64,000 bases of DNA. Source: Bacillus sp. AZ43 (lineage in GTDB: Bacteria; Actinomycetota; Actinomycetes; Mycobacteriales; Geodermatophilaceae). The DNA lies in assembly GCA_004570425.1 (NCBI GenBank), contig SPQJ01000016.1, forward strand, positions 18,397 through 82,396, in the 5' to 3' direction. Under the pieces are notes generated by a model, which did not search any database, was not told the origin of the DNA, and worked only from the letters and a program-made list of their open reading frames with translations. Below, piece by piece: positions 45,356-53,370 of the stretch (within the stretch, counting starts at the first letter, position 1; every line of letters starts with the position of its first letter). The position numbers and the translations under genes were made by a program.

Positions 45356-45906
45356 CCAGCCAAGGTGGGAACGAGTGCTACGGCGTTGGTTGCGCCCGTC
45401 GCTCGTACGGCAGGTCGCGCCGCCCGAAACGGCCCTCTAGTGAGTCCGAAGGCTTCAGGAGTGTCGAGGGGTTGTGTTACGGACGCCCACTGCGCCTGGG
45501 GTGGAGGCCCTGCGGTGACTGGGTGTGTCGGACCCTCGGCCTAGGGTTCGGGCGTGACCTCTCCCAGCAGTCCATACGACGACCCTTCCGTTGGAGATTG
45601 GGACGGCTGCTCTCCTCGTGGGGGAGCGCCGGTGCGATGCCATAGAGACTGCGAAGGCCGACCAGCAGGCACCCACCGACGGCTGTCGGAGTGGTGCCAC
45701 TGATCGGCCAACTGAAGAGCGGCCTCTGGCCGCCCTGCGACCGCTGTTCGTCCTTGACGGTGACCCGGCGTGGCTCGCCTCTGGCGGCGCCACGCTGGCG
45801 GACCTCAGGAACCAGCGGTGCCCGGCACGTTAGGTGCGGACATACAGGCTGCGCAAGGCCGCACGGGGGAGTGGACGACCGAGCCTGAGCACCCGCATCC
45901 ACAGCC
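45356..45906. other. Decayed right end of the island
   Basis: 551 bases with no gene that I trust. Frames of 80-110 codons occur on both strands but have no ribosome site and are Arg/Pro/Ser-rich, the look of noncoding GC-rich DNA. One short leaderless frame is listed separately. No integrase fragment is recognised. Confidence 0.5.
45554..45703 (+). CDS. Possible truncated leaderless gene
   Basis: 49 residues from GTG 45554. TAGGGT lies at 45542-45547, six bases upstream, an ideal leaderless promoter. The head VTSPSSPYDDPSVGDWDG looks like a natural N-terminus, but after it the sequence turns Arg/Cys-rich and stops at 45703. It may be the first part of a gene that lost its remainder by deletion or frameshift at the island end. 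Confidence 0.3.
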   Translation: MTSPSSPYDDPSVGDWDGCSPRGGAPVRCHRDCEGRPAGTHRRLSEWCH

Positions 45907-45926
45907 CCGTTGGGTTAAGCGTTGGG
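45907..45926. promoter_or_regulatory. Right paired CGTTGGGT repeats (putative integrase arm sites)
   Basis: CGTTGGGT at 45907-45914 and 45919-45926, period 12, followed by TTACCGG. Same sequence, orientation and period as the left pair at 42319. Confidence 0.5.
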
Positions 45927-46002
45927 TTACCGGCTCGAACTCGGTGCCCGTGTTGATCGGTGGCACAGGCCCGCTTCGGCTCCCGCCAGGGGATTCGCTG
46001 TT

Positions 46003-46053
46003 GTGCGGGAGGCGGGAGTCGAACCCGCACGCCCGAAGGCACCAGATCCTAAG
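46003..46053 (-). repeat. Right attachment repeat inside tRNA-Leu
   Basis: 51 bases shared with 42148-42198, one mismatch at 46041. Spans the 3' half of the tRNA, ending in the anticodon loop. Confidence 0.88.
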
Positions 46054-46084
46054 TCTGGCGTGGCTGCCGTTACACCACTCCCGC
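46004..46084 (-). tRNA. tRNA-Leu (anticodon UAG)
   Basis: 81 bases, class II. Acceptor arms GCGGGAG and CTCCCGC pair perfectly; the anticodon stem CCAGA/TCTGG encloses CTTAGGA, anticodon TAG. The long variable arm is TGCCTTCGGGCG, the T arm GCGGGTTCGACTCCCGC. No CCA is encoded. Reads CUA and, by wobble, other CUN Leu codons. It is the island integration target. Confidence 0.93.
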
Positions 46085-46174
46085 GTGGCTCCGGAGTGTA
46101 GGGAGGCACCCCGGCCGGGTGTCCGGTCGGTTCCCGGGCGCGCTGACCGGCGCCTCGTCTGGCAGGCTGTCGCC

Positions 46175-46405
46175 GTGCCTCGGGACCCTCGACAGATCCA
46201 GCTGGAGATCGACGCCGCGCGCGAGTCGCTGGCGGCCACCCTGGACGAGCTGACCTACCGGACCAGCCCCACGCGCCTCAGGGCCAAGGGCCAGGACGCC
46301 GTCCAGCGCTTCCTGCAGACCCCGGCCGGCATGGCGGCGGTCGGCGCGGTCGGGCTGCTGCTCACCGTCGTCGTGGTCCGGAAGATCCGTCACCGCAACG
46401 ACTGA
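46175..46405 (+). CDS. DUF3618 domain-containing protein
   Basis: 76 residues. RQIQLEIDAARESLAATLDELTYRTSPTRL is the DUF3618 signature, followed by one membrane helix (AAVGAVGLLLTVVVVRKI). GTG at 46175. DUF3618 genes usually sit next to holin-family (DUF1469) genes in actinobacterial envelope-stress clusters; here the holin-family operon is 45 kb away at the window's left end. Confidence 0.9.
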   Translation: MPRDPRQIQLEIDAARESLAATLDELTYRTSPTRLRAKGQDAVQRFLQTPAGMAAVGAVGLLLTVVVVRKIRHRND

Positions 46406-46430
46406 CCGGCGCAGGTCCCCCTCGACGCGG

Positions 46431-46461
46431 AACGCCCCCTCCGGGAGCCGGAGGGGGCGTT
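46431..46461. terminator. Bidirectional terminator between DUF3618 and TetR genes
   Basis: AACGCCCCCTCCGG and CCGGAGGGGGCGTT form a perfect 14-base stem with a three-base loop, between two convergent stops. Confidence 0.85.
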
Positions 46462-46479
46462 CGCGACGACGGGGACGGT

Positions 46480-47097
46480 TCAGGCGGTGACGCTCCGCAC
46501 CAGGGGCAGCACGACCGTGTCGAGCACCTGGTCGGCGACGGCGTCGTCCACGGGACGCCCGGACAGCAGCCAGCGCTGCACGAGGATCGCGCTGGGCGCC
46601 TCGGCGATCACCGACGTGCCCGTGCCCGGCGGCACCTCGCCGCGCGCCTCGGCGCGCGACCAGACCTCGGCGAAGGACTGGCGCCACACGGCGAGGGGGC
46701 CGGCCTGGAACGCCTCGGCGAGCGCCGGCTGGTGCGGCACGCTCGACAGCAGCGAGAGCGTGGCGGCGCCGGTCGGCCCGTTGATCGTGGCGACCATCGA
46801 CCGCATCATCTCGCGCAGGTCGCCCTCGAGCGTCCCGGTGTCGACGGGGGTGGCCTCGGCCCGGTTGAGGTCGGAGATCGTGTCGACGACGAGGTCCTGC
46901 TTGGTCCGCCACCGGCGGTAGATCGTCGCCTTGCCGACACCGGCCTCGGACGCCACCGCGTCCATCGTCAGCGCGCCGTACCCGACCTCGGCCAGCAGGC
47001 GCAGGATCGCCGCACGGATGACGCCGTCGCGGCTGGGATCACGGGGGCGGCCACCTCGGCTCGGGCGCACGTCGTCGGTCGCAGTCAGGGCGGTCAT
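46480..47097 (-). CDS. TetR/AcrR family transcriptional regulator
   Basis: 205 residues. GVIRAAILRLLAEVGYGALTMDAVASEAGVGKATIYRRWRTKQDLV is a full TetR DNA-binding domain; a C-terminal ligand domain of about 130 residues follows. ATG at 47097 favoured over 47103 because AAGG is nine bases upstream. Divergent from the EAL protein gene at 47217, which is the likeliest target together with itself. Ligand unknown. Confidence 0.92.
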   Translation of the reverse strand: MTALTATDDVRPSRGGRPRDPSRDGVIRAAILRLLAEVGYGALTMDAVASEAGVGKATIYRRWRTKQDLVVDTISDLNRAEATPVDTGTLEGDLREMMRSMVATINGPTGAATLSLLSSVPHQPALAEAFQAGPLAVWRQSFAEVWSRAEARGEVPPGTGTSVIAEAPSAILVQRWLLSGRPVDDAVADQVLDTVVLPLVRSVTA

Positions 47098-47216
47098 GGC
47101 CATGACCTTAGACAGTAAAGCCTGAGCGGTTCTACAACCTTCATGGGAATTGCCTCATGATCACCTGCCGGTGGGCGCGTCCCGGCGCCGCGCGCCTGCC
47201 TGCCAGGCGCCGGACG

Positions 47217-48347
47217 GTGAGTCATCCTGCCCTGGTGGGAACCGTCTGTGGGGGCGTCTGCAGATGCCGCCAGAACTGGGAGCTCCCTGGCCCCGCGTCG
47301 CGCGCCCTGCTGGCCACCTCCATCGGGCACGTGCTGCCGACCGTCTCGCGCCTGGCCAAGGCGATGGGCATGACCGTCACCACCGCACCGAAGCTCGTCG
47401 ACATCGTCGACGACCGCGGCGGGCAGCGCCTGGAGGCGCTCTGGCACCGGCTGGCCCGCGAGCTGACCGGCGCCGAGACCGAGGCGGTGCGGGTGGTCAT
47501 GGACCCGCCGACCGCTGGACCCGCCCTGACCGCCCGGCTGCTGACGGCGCCGTCGCTCGCCGTCGAGCTGGCCCGTCGCGGCGTCACCGTCGAGGTGGGT
47601 GTGCTGGCCGAGGCGGAACTGTGGTCGACCTACCAGCCGATCGTCTCCCTGGCCGACCGCTCCGTCGTCGCCCACGAGGCGCTGCTGCGCGGCATCGTCG
47701 ACGGTCGCGAGGTCGGCGGCGGCGATCTGTTCTTCGTCGCCGAGCAGGCGGGGTGGCTGCACCGCCTCGACCGCATCGGCCGGGAGTCGGCGATCACCGG
47801 CGCGGCGGACTGGCTCGGTGGCGCCGACCTGTACATCAACGTCCACCCGACGTCGATCTACCGGCCCCAGGTCTGCCTCGCCAGCACCGAGCGGGCCGCC
47901 CACGACACCGGTATCGCCGCGGAGCAGCTGGTCGTCGAGGTCGTCGAGTCACACGCCATCGCCGACCGCGGCCACCTCTTCTCGGTGCTCGAGCACTACC
48001 GCTCGCTCGGCTGGCGGGTGGCCCTGGACCACGTCGCCGCCGGTTGGTCGAGCCTGTCGCTGCTCGCCGCCGTCCGGCCGGAGGTGGTCAAGCTGGACAA
48101 GGGACTGGTCCAGGAGCTCCCCGACGACGGGGCCCGCACGGTGCTGCGGACGCTGGTCGAGCTGGCCCATCAGCTCGGCGCGGTGGTCGTCGCCGAGGGC
48201 GTCGAGACCGAGCAGCTGGCCGAGGAGGTGGCCGCGCTGGGCGCCGACCTGGGGCAGGGCTGGCTGTTCGGCCGGCCCGTGCGTCCCGAGCCTCCGGCCG
48301 AGGAGCTCGACAGCCGCTGGCAGCCGGTCATCCCGGCCCACCGCTGA
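47217..48347 (+). CDS. EAL domain protein with degenerate active site
   Basis: 376 residues from GTG 47217. The start is uncertain: ATG 47157 and ATG 47364 are in frame, and codon bias becomes typical only from about 47290. EAL domain covers the last 250 residues: YQPIVSLADRSVVAHEALLRG has the E-A-L triad, VVEVVESHAI and EGVETEQL follow. The DDFGxG loop reads LDHVAAGWSSL, so one of the two metal Asp is replaced by His and the loop is changed. Probably a c-di-GMP receptor or inactive phosphodiesterase. N-terminal part has no known domain. Divergent from a TetR gene. Confidence 0.85.
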   Translation: MSHPALVGTVCGGVCRCRQNWELPGPASRALLATSIGHVLPTVSRLAKAMGMTVTTAPKLVDIVDDRGGQRLEALWHRLARELTGAETEAVRVVMDPPTAGPALTARLLTAPSLAVELARRGVTVEVGVLAEAELWSTYQPIVSLADRSVVAHEALLRGIVDGREVGGGDLFFVAEQAGWLHRLDRIGRESAITGAADWLGGADLYINVHPTSIYRPQVCLASTERAAHDTGIAAEQLVVEVVESHAIADRGHLFSVLEHYRSLGWRVALDHVAAGWSSLSLLAAVRPEVVKLDKGLVQELPDDGARTVLRTLVELAHQLGAVVVAEGVETEQLAEEVAALGADLGQGWLFGRPVRPEPPAEELDSRWQPVIPAHR

Positions 48348-48348
48348 T

Positions 48349-48948
48349 CTACGGGCAGCCGGTGTTCCAGCCGGTGAGGGCCGGCCACGAGTGCTCGGTC
48401 CCCAGGACGCCGTAGCGGCCGGTCGCCAGCGGGAACAGCGCGCCGGCCTCGGGGCCGAGGCCCAGCCAGCGCGCGGTGAGGATCCGCAGCACGTGACCGT
48501 GCGCCACCAGCGCGACGTCACCGTCGTCCAGGAGCGGCCGGACCCGGTCGAGGACCCGGTCCACGCGCGTGGCCACCTGCGCGAGCTGTTCCCCGGGAGT
48601 CTTCCCGGGCACCGTGCCGTCGGCCCACAGCGACCACGGGCGCCCGAGCTCGGCGCCGATCTCCTTCGTCGTCCGGCCCTCGTGGCCGCCGTAGTCGACC
48701 TCGACCAGGTCCGGCTCGATCCGGGTGTCGACCCCGGCGTCGAAGAGGCCGGCGAGCTCGGCGGTGCGGCGCGCCCGGACGAGCGGGCTGACGAACGCGT
48801 GCGCGATCGGCCGGGCCTCCAGTACCGGGCGCAGGCGCCGTCCGTCGTCCTCGCCGTCGGGGAGCAGCGGGAGGTCGGTGGTGCCGGTGTGCTTGCCGCT
48901 CCGGCTCCACTCGGTCGCCCCGTGCCGCACCACGATGACTTCTCCCAT
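48349..48948 (-). CDS. Histidine phosphatase family protein
   Basis: 199 residues. VIVVRHGATEWSRSGKHTGTTDLPL has the RHG phospho-His motif; FVSPLVRARRTAELAG, EVDYGGHEGRTTKEIGAE and LVAHGHVLRILTARWLGL complete the catalytic pocket. Similar to small phosphoglycerate mutase-like phosphatases; substrate unknown. ATG at 48948. Its stop is one base from the EAL gene stop. Confidence 0.92.
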   Translation of the reverse strand: MGEVIVVRHGATEWSRSGKHTGTTDLPLLPDGEDDGRRLRPVLEARPIAHAFVSPLVRARRTAELAGLFDAGVDTRIEPDLVEVDYGGHEGRTTKEIGAELGRPWSLWADGTVPGKTPGEQLAQVATRVDRVLDRVRPLLDDGDVALVAHGHVLRILTARWLGLGPEAGALFPLATGRYGVLGTEHSWPALTGWNTGCP

Positions 48949-49002
48949 CCCGTCATCGAACACGCCGGTCGGGGAACACGCGCGCGGTGTGCCGCGCTGG
49001 CC

Positions 49003-49863
49003 ATGACCATGACCACCGCACAGATCAGCGACACGTTCACCATCGGCGGGGACCTCCCCGTCCACCGCCTCGGCTACGGCGCGATGCAGCTCCCCGGGCC
49101 CGGCGTCTGGGGTGAGCCGGCCGACCGCGCCGCCGCCGTCCGCGTGGTGCAGGCCGCGGTCGAGCAGGGTGTCGACTTCATCGACACCGCCGACTCCTAC
49201 GGCCCGGAGGTCAGCGAGCAGATCATCGCCGAGGCGCTGCACCCCTATCCGGAGAACCTGGTCATCGCCACCAAGGCCGGCCTGACCCGTCAGGGACCGA
49301 ACGTCTGGACGCCGGTCGGCCGGCCCGCCTACCTCAAGCAGCAGGTCGAGCTCTCGCTGCGGCACCTGAAGGTCGACCGCATCGACCTCATCCAGTTGCA
49401 CCGCATCGACGCGGATGTCCCGCTGGCCGACCAGCTCGGCGCGTTCGTGGAGCTCAAGGAGCAGGGCAAGGTCCGCCACATCGGCGTCTCCGAGGTCTCG
49501 GTCGAGGAGCTGCGGGCGGCCCGGGAGATCACCGAGATCGTCTCCGTGCAGAACCTGTACAACCTGACGACGCGCAAGAGCCAGGACGTGCTCGACTACG
49601 CGACCGCCGAGGGCATCGCCTTCATCCCGTGGTTCCCGATCGCCACGGGTGACCTCGCCTCGCCCGACAGCCCGGTCGCCGACATCGCCCGCGAGCTGGA
49701 CGCCACGCCGTCGCAGGTGGCGCTGGCCTGGCTGCTGCACAAGTCGCCGGTGATCCTGCCCATCCCCGGCACCAAGTCGGTCGACCACCTGACCGAGAAC
49801 CTGGGCGCCGCCCGGCTGACGCTGTCCGACGAGGACATGGCCCGCCTCGACGCCCTCGCCTGA
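49003..49863 (+). CDS. Aldo/keto reductase
   Basis: 286 residues. FIDTADSYGPEVSEQIIAEAL has the catalytic Asp/Tyr, VIATKAGL the Lys and DLIQLHRID the His, so the tetrad is complete. IPIPGTKSVDHLTENL near the end binds NADPH phosphate. Reduces small aldehydes or ketones in the cytosol. ATG at 49003, with a second ATG at 49009. Confidence 0.93.
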   Translation: MTMTTAQISDTFTIGGDLPVHRLGYGAMQLPGPGVWGEPADRAAAVRVVQAAVEQGVDFIDTADSYGPEVSEQIIAEALHPYPENLVIATKAGLTRQGPNVWTPVGRPAYLKQQVELSLRHLKVDRIDLIQLHRIDADVPLADQLGAFVELKEQGKVRHIGVSEVSVEELRAAREITEIVSVQNLYNLTTRKSQDVLDYATAEGIAFIPWFPIATGDLASPDSPVADIARELDATPSQVALAWLLHKSPVILPIPGTKSVDHLTENLGAARLTLSDEDMARLDALA

Positions 49864-49867
49864 CCGG

Positions 49868-50290
49868 TCAACGCTCGTGGCCGGCGCTCGCCAGGGCGCC
49901 GGCCACGGGTGCCCACCGCTGCTGCGGCGACCGGTGGCTCCGCGGCGTGGTGGCCCGGGGCCGGGTCGGCGCCGCGGCGGCCTCCAGCCCGAGCAGGCCG
50001 GTCAGGTTGGCCATGCCGATCAGCCGGCGGGTGTCGGGCTGTGCGCCGACGACCCGGAAGTCCCGGCCGGCCGAGCGCAGCGACCGGGTGAACGCGACCA
50101 GGACGTGCAGGTTCGAGCAGTCCCAGAAGCGCGTGCGCGCGACGTCGACGACGACGCGCGGCGTCCCGAGGGCCGACGCCTGCGCGAGCGCGTCCTCGAC
50201 GAGCGACGCCGTCGACAGGTCCGCGTCCCCGGTGAGCCGCACCACGACCAGGTCGGGCGCGGGGACGAGTGCGGCGTCGAGCAGGGGCAC
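49868..50290 (-). CDS. STAS domain protein (anti-sigma factor antagonist)
   Basis: 140 residues. VVVRLTGDADLSTASLVEDAL and VVVDVARTRFWDCSNLHVLV match SpoIIAA/RsbV; the Ser of DCSN is the expected phosphorylation site. C-terminal 35 residues are basic and disordered. It would bind an RsbW-type kinase to free a sigma factor; no such kinase gene is adjacent. A SpoIIE phosphatase that could dephosphorylate such proteins is encoded at 60634. GTG start at 50290. Confidence 0.88.
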   Translation of the reverse strand: MPLLDAALVPAPDLVVVRLTGDADLSTASLVEDALAQASALGTPRVVVDVARTRFWDCSNLHVLVAFTRSLRSAGRDFRVVGAQPDTRRLIGMANLTGLLGLEAAAAPTRPRATTPRSHRSPQQRWAPVAGALASAGHER

Positions 50291-50435
50291 CGCGCCTCCC
50301 GGAGCTCGGCGGTCCGGTCAACCCGGGGTTCGAGCCCGGACCAGTAACGAGCCTAGGCGGTACCGGTGAAGTGCGGCAAGGGTGCTGGGAGGCCCCCGGA
50401 CGCCACCGTCCACGGCCGGACGGCACCATGGCCCC

Positions 50436-51590
50436 GTGGACGCCGAAGACTTCCGCCAGATCAGGGACGCCGTTCGCCAGCTGGTCCGCGAATCGGTCGT
50501 GCCCCGCGAGGAGCAGATCGAGGACGAGGACCGCATCCCCGACGACCTGCGCGCGCAGATCGCCGAGATGGGCCTGTTCGGCTACGCGCTGCCGGAGGAG
50601 TACGGCGGTCTCGGCGTGACCATGCGCGAGGACGTCGCCCTCGCCATGGAGTTCGGCTACACGACGCCGGCGTTCCGCTCCCTGTTCGGCACGAACAACG
50701 GCATCTCCGGGCAGGTCATCGCCAAGTTCGGCACCGACCAGCAGAAGGAGAAGTACCTGCCCGGGCTGGCCGCCGGCGACCTGATCGGCTCCTTCGCGCT
50801 CACCGAGGCCGAGGCCGGCTCCGACCCCGCCGGGCTGCGCACCACCGCCCGCCGCGACGGGGACGAGTGGGTCATCAACGGCACCAAGCGCTACATCACC
50901 AACGCCCCGCTGGCCGACCTGTTCGTCGTCTTCGCCCGGAGCAACCCCGACGAGAAGGGCGGCCGCGGCATCTCCAGTTTCGTCGTCGAGACCTCGACGC
51001 CGGGCGTCACCGTGGGCCCGAAGGACGCGAAGATGGGCCAGTCCGGCGCCTGGACCGCCGAGGTCTTCTTCGACGACGTCCGCGTTCCCGCCGACGCGCT
51101 CATCGGCGAGGAGGGCCGGGGCTACGCGAAGGCGCTGACCGTGCTCTCCCGCGGCCGGCTGCACATCGCCGCCCTCTGCGTCGGCATGGCGGAGCGGGTG
51201 CTCGACGAGTCGGTCGCCTACGCCGCCACCGCCAAGCAGGGCGGCGCCCCGATCGGCCGCTTCCAGCTGGTGCAGGGCCTGCTCGCCGACATGCACACCG
51301 GCGTGGTGGCCGGCCGGGCGATGGTGCGCGAGGTGGCGGAGCGCTACGACAACGGCGAGGACATGTCGATCGGCCCGTCGTCGGCCAAGCTCTTCTGCAC
51401 GGAGATGGTCGGGAAGGCCACGGACTCCGCCGTGCAGATCCACGGCGGCATGGGCTACCTGCGGACGACGCCGGTCGAGCGCTTCTACCGCGACGCCCGG
51501 CTGTTCCGGCTCTACGAGGGCACCAGCGAGGTGCAGCGCGTGATCATCGGTGGTGGCCTGCTGCGCGAGGCCGGCATGCAGCGTGGCTGA
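50436..51590 (+). CDS. Acyl-CoA dehydrogenase
   Basis: 384 residues, standard length. GSFALTEAEAGSDPAGLRTTA is the FAD/acyl site, YITNAPLADLFVVFAR the middle beta domain, and LFRLYEGTSEVQRVIIGG holds the catalytic Glu of YEGT. Soluble FAD enzyme of beta-oxidation or branched amino acid catabolism. GTG at 50436 after CACCAT at six bases, a leaderless-style start. It overlaps the thioesterase gene by eight bases, so the two act in one pathway. Confidence 0.93.
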   Translation: MDAEDFRQIRDAVRQLVRESVVPREEQIEDEDRIPDDLRAQIAEMGLFGYALPEEYGGLGVTMREDVALAMEFGYTTPAFRSLFGTNNGISGQVIAKFGTDQQKEKYLPGLAAGDLIGSFALTEAEAGSDPAGLRTTARRDGDEWVINGTKRYITNAPLADLFVVFARSNPDEKGGRGISSFVVETSTPGVTVGPKDAKMGQSGAWTAEVFFDDVRVPADALIGEEGRGYAKALTVLSRGRLHIAALCVGMAERVLDESVAYAATAKQGGAPIGRFQLVQGLLADMHTGVVAGRAMVREVAERYDNGEDMSIGPSSAKLFCTEMVGKATDSAVQIHGGMGYLRTTPVERFYRDARLFRLYEGTSEVQRVIIGGGLLREAGMQRG

Positions 51591-52242
51591 GCGGGACGTC
51601 CGCCGCGAGTTCGTCGGCGAGCTGGGGACGGCGCTGCGCGAGCTGGTCGACGCGGCGGTGCGCACGGAGGTGCCGGAGGAGGAGCTCGCCGACGTCGCCA
51701 CCGCCGTCCGGGGGCTGGCGGCACGGCTGCGCGCCGAGACCCGCGGCCTGCACGACATCGCCTCGGTCGACGACCCGGAGACCGGCGAGCGCTGGTACAG
51801 CCCCGTCTACGGGCCGGGCAACCCGGTGGCGCCGCCGATGGTCGCCACCGACTCGCCCGACGGCCGCGCCGAGGGCCGGGTGACCGTGGGGAAGGCGCAC
51901 GAGGGCCCGCCCGGGCTGGTGCACGGCGGCGTCGTCGCCACCCTGCTCGACCACGTGCTGGCCCGCGCCGTCCGCGCGGCCGGGCGCGGCGGGCTGACCG
52001 CCACGCTGACGATCACCTACCGGCGGCCGGTCCAGCTCGGCGTCCCGCTGCTGGCCACCGCCGAGATCGGCGAGGGCGAGGGCCGGCGGACGACGGCGAC
52101 CGCGCGCCTGGTCGCCGAGGACGACCCCGCGACGACGCTGGCCGAGGCGGAGGGCCTCTTCGTGGCGCTCAGGCCGGAGCGGGCGGCCGACGTCTTCGCC
52201 CCGACCGGCCGTGACGTCGGCGCCTGGACCAGCCGCGGCTGA
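51583..52242 (+). CDS. PaaI-like hotdog-fold thioesterase
   Basis: 219 residues. N-terminal helical part of about 95 residues, then the hotdog domain with GPPGLVHGGVVATLLDHVLARAV (PaaI signature HGG and Asp) and LTATLTITYRRPVQLGVPLLATAEI. Hydrolyses acyl-CoA. Start GTG lies inside the acyl-CoA dehydrogenase end. Its stop TGA abuts the TCA of the convergent epimerase gene with no gap. Confidence 0.88.
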   Translation: MAERDVRREFVGELGTALRELVDAAVRTEVPEEELADVATAVRGLAARLRAETRGLHDIASVDDPETGERWYSPVYGPGNPVAPPMVATDSPDGRAEGRVTVGKAHEGPPGLVHGGVVATLLDHVLARAVRAAGRGGLTATLTITYRRPVQLGVPLLATAEIGEGEGRRTTATARLVAEDDPATTLAEAEGLFVALRPERAADVFAPTGRDVGAWTSRG

Positions 52243-53361
52243 TCAGTCCGTCCGGGGCTCCGGCGTGTTCGCCGGGTCGCCGGCCGGGTCGAGCGGCCGG
52301 CCACCCGCCGGGCCCAGCAGTGGTCCCGGCGCACCCTCGCCGCGGCCGAGCGCTGCCACGAAGCGGGCCAGCACCTCGTCGCCGCGGTGCACCGGCGCCC
52401 AGTCGAGCAGCCGCCGCGCCCGGCCCGTGTCCAGCGCGGGCAGGCTCGTGCCCATGTCCAGCCAGCCCGGCTCGGTGGGGACGACGTGCGCGGCGAACGC
52501 CGCGTGCAGCGCGGTGCGCAGCGCGAACGCGGGCACGGGGACCCGCACGGTGCCCAGCGCCCGTGCGATGCCGTCGGAGTCCAGCAGCGGCTCGGCGGCG
52601 AGGTTGAACGGCCCGGGGACGCGGCGGTCCAGCATCCGCACGATCGCGTCGGCGACGTCGTCGGCGTGGATGAACGACACCGCCACCGTGGGCAGGGGCA
52701 GCGGGAGCAGCCGGGCGACGGAGCCGGGCAGCATGCGGGCGGCGCCGAACAGCCACGGGCCCAGGAAGTAGCGGCCGATCTCGCTGCCGGCCTCGGGCTG
52801 CAGGACGAGCGTCGGACGGACGACGGTCAGCGTGGTCGCCGGGTGCCGGCCCAGCACCTCGCGCACGAGTCGCTCGGCCTCGGCCTTGTCCCGGCTGTAC
52901 TGGGCGCTCGGCACCCCGGTCGTCGGCCAGTCCTCGGTGACCTTCTGGCCGACGGCGCCCCCGGCGTAGGCGCCGATCGAGGACATGTGCACGAACTGCG
53001 CCACTCCGGCCGCCGTCGCGGCGCGGGCCAGCCGCAGCGAGCCCTCCACGTTGACCCGCCGGAGCAGGTCGGGGCGCCGGCCCGGCTGCAGGGCCCAGGC
53101 GAGGTGGACGACGGCGTCGACGCCGTCCAGGAGCTCCGCGAGCACCTCCTCGCTGCCCGTCTCGCCGAGGTCGGTGAGGTGCCAGCGGGCGGCGGAGTAC
53201 GGGGCCAGGTCGGGCGGCTGCCGGCGGGCCAGGCCGCGGACCTCCGCCACCCCCGAGCCGGGCTCGGTGAGGCGGCGCAGCAGCGCCGTGCCGACGTTGC
53301 CGGTGGCGCCGGTGACGGCGATCCGGAGCCCCTCGAGGTGGCCGGGGGAGTGTTCGGGCAT
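52243..53361 (-). CDS. NAD-dependent epimerase/dehydratase (extended SDR)
   Basis: 372 residues. IAVTGATGNVGTALLRRL binds NAD; GVDAVVHLAWALQPG, HMSSIGAYAGG and QYSRDKAEAERLV have the Ser and the YxxxK pair. C-terminal 40 residues Pro/Gly-rich. Resembles actinobacterial sugar-nucleotide or terpenoid epimerases; substrate unknown. ATG at 53361. Confidence 0.9.
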   Translation of the reverse strand: MPEHSPGHLEGLRIAVTGATGNVGTALLRRLTEPGSGVAEVRGLARRQPPDLAPYSAARWHLTDLGETGSEEVLAELLDGVDAVVHLAWALQPGRRPDLLRRVNVEGSLRLARAATAAGVAQFVHMSSIGAYAGGAVGQKVTEDWPTTGVPSAQYSRDKAEAERLVREVLGRHPATTLTVVRPTLVLQPEAGSEIGRYFLGPWLFGAARMLPGSVARLLPLPLPTVAVSFIHADDVADAIVRMLDRRVPGPFNLAAEPLLDSDGIARALGTVRVPVPAFALRTALHAAFAAHVVPTEPGWLDMGTSLPALDTGRARRLLDWAPVHRGDEVLARFVAALGRGEGAPGPLLGPAGGRPLDPAGDPANTPEPRTD

Positions 53362-53370
53362 GGCCTGGCG

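Larger units (their letters stand above)
42148..46053. mobile_element. tRNA-Leu-associated genomic island without integrase
   Basis: Bounded by a 51 bp direct repeat (42148-42198 and 46003-46053, one mismatch). The repeat is the 3' half of the intact tRNA-Leu at 46004-46084, from the anticodon loop to the 3' end, so insertion regenerated the tRNA. The interior is visibly less GC-rich than the flanks and uses codons such as ATT, AAA and TTG. Cargo: HNH-like protein, two small genes, DUF5343-HEPN pair, and a decayed right end. No recombinase, replication or transfer gene is present. Either a satellite mobilised in trans or a remnant. Confidence 0.85.

Noticed and set aside
45455..45793. 112-codon minus-strand frame in the island
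   Set aside because: Arg/Ser/Pro-rich with no start signal; several overlapping frames show the same shadow pattern.
42374..46002. Search for a tyrosine or serine integrase, relaxase or replication gene
   Set aside because: No frame in the island shows the R-H-R-Y set or other recombinase motifs; absence noted in the island call.
50311..50342. tRNA-like 3' end (GGTCCGG, GTTCGAG, CCGGACCA)
   Set aside because: The T-arm does not pair when the loop is set to TTCGANN, and no acceptor 5' half, D arm or anticodon arm lies within 90 bases. Chance similarity in the STAS-dehydrogenase gap.
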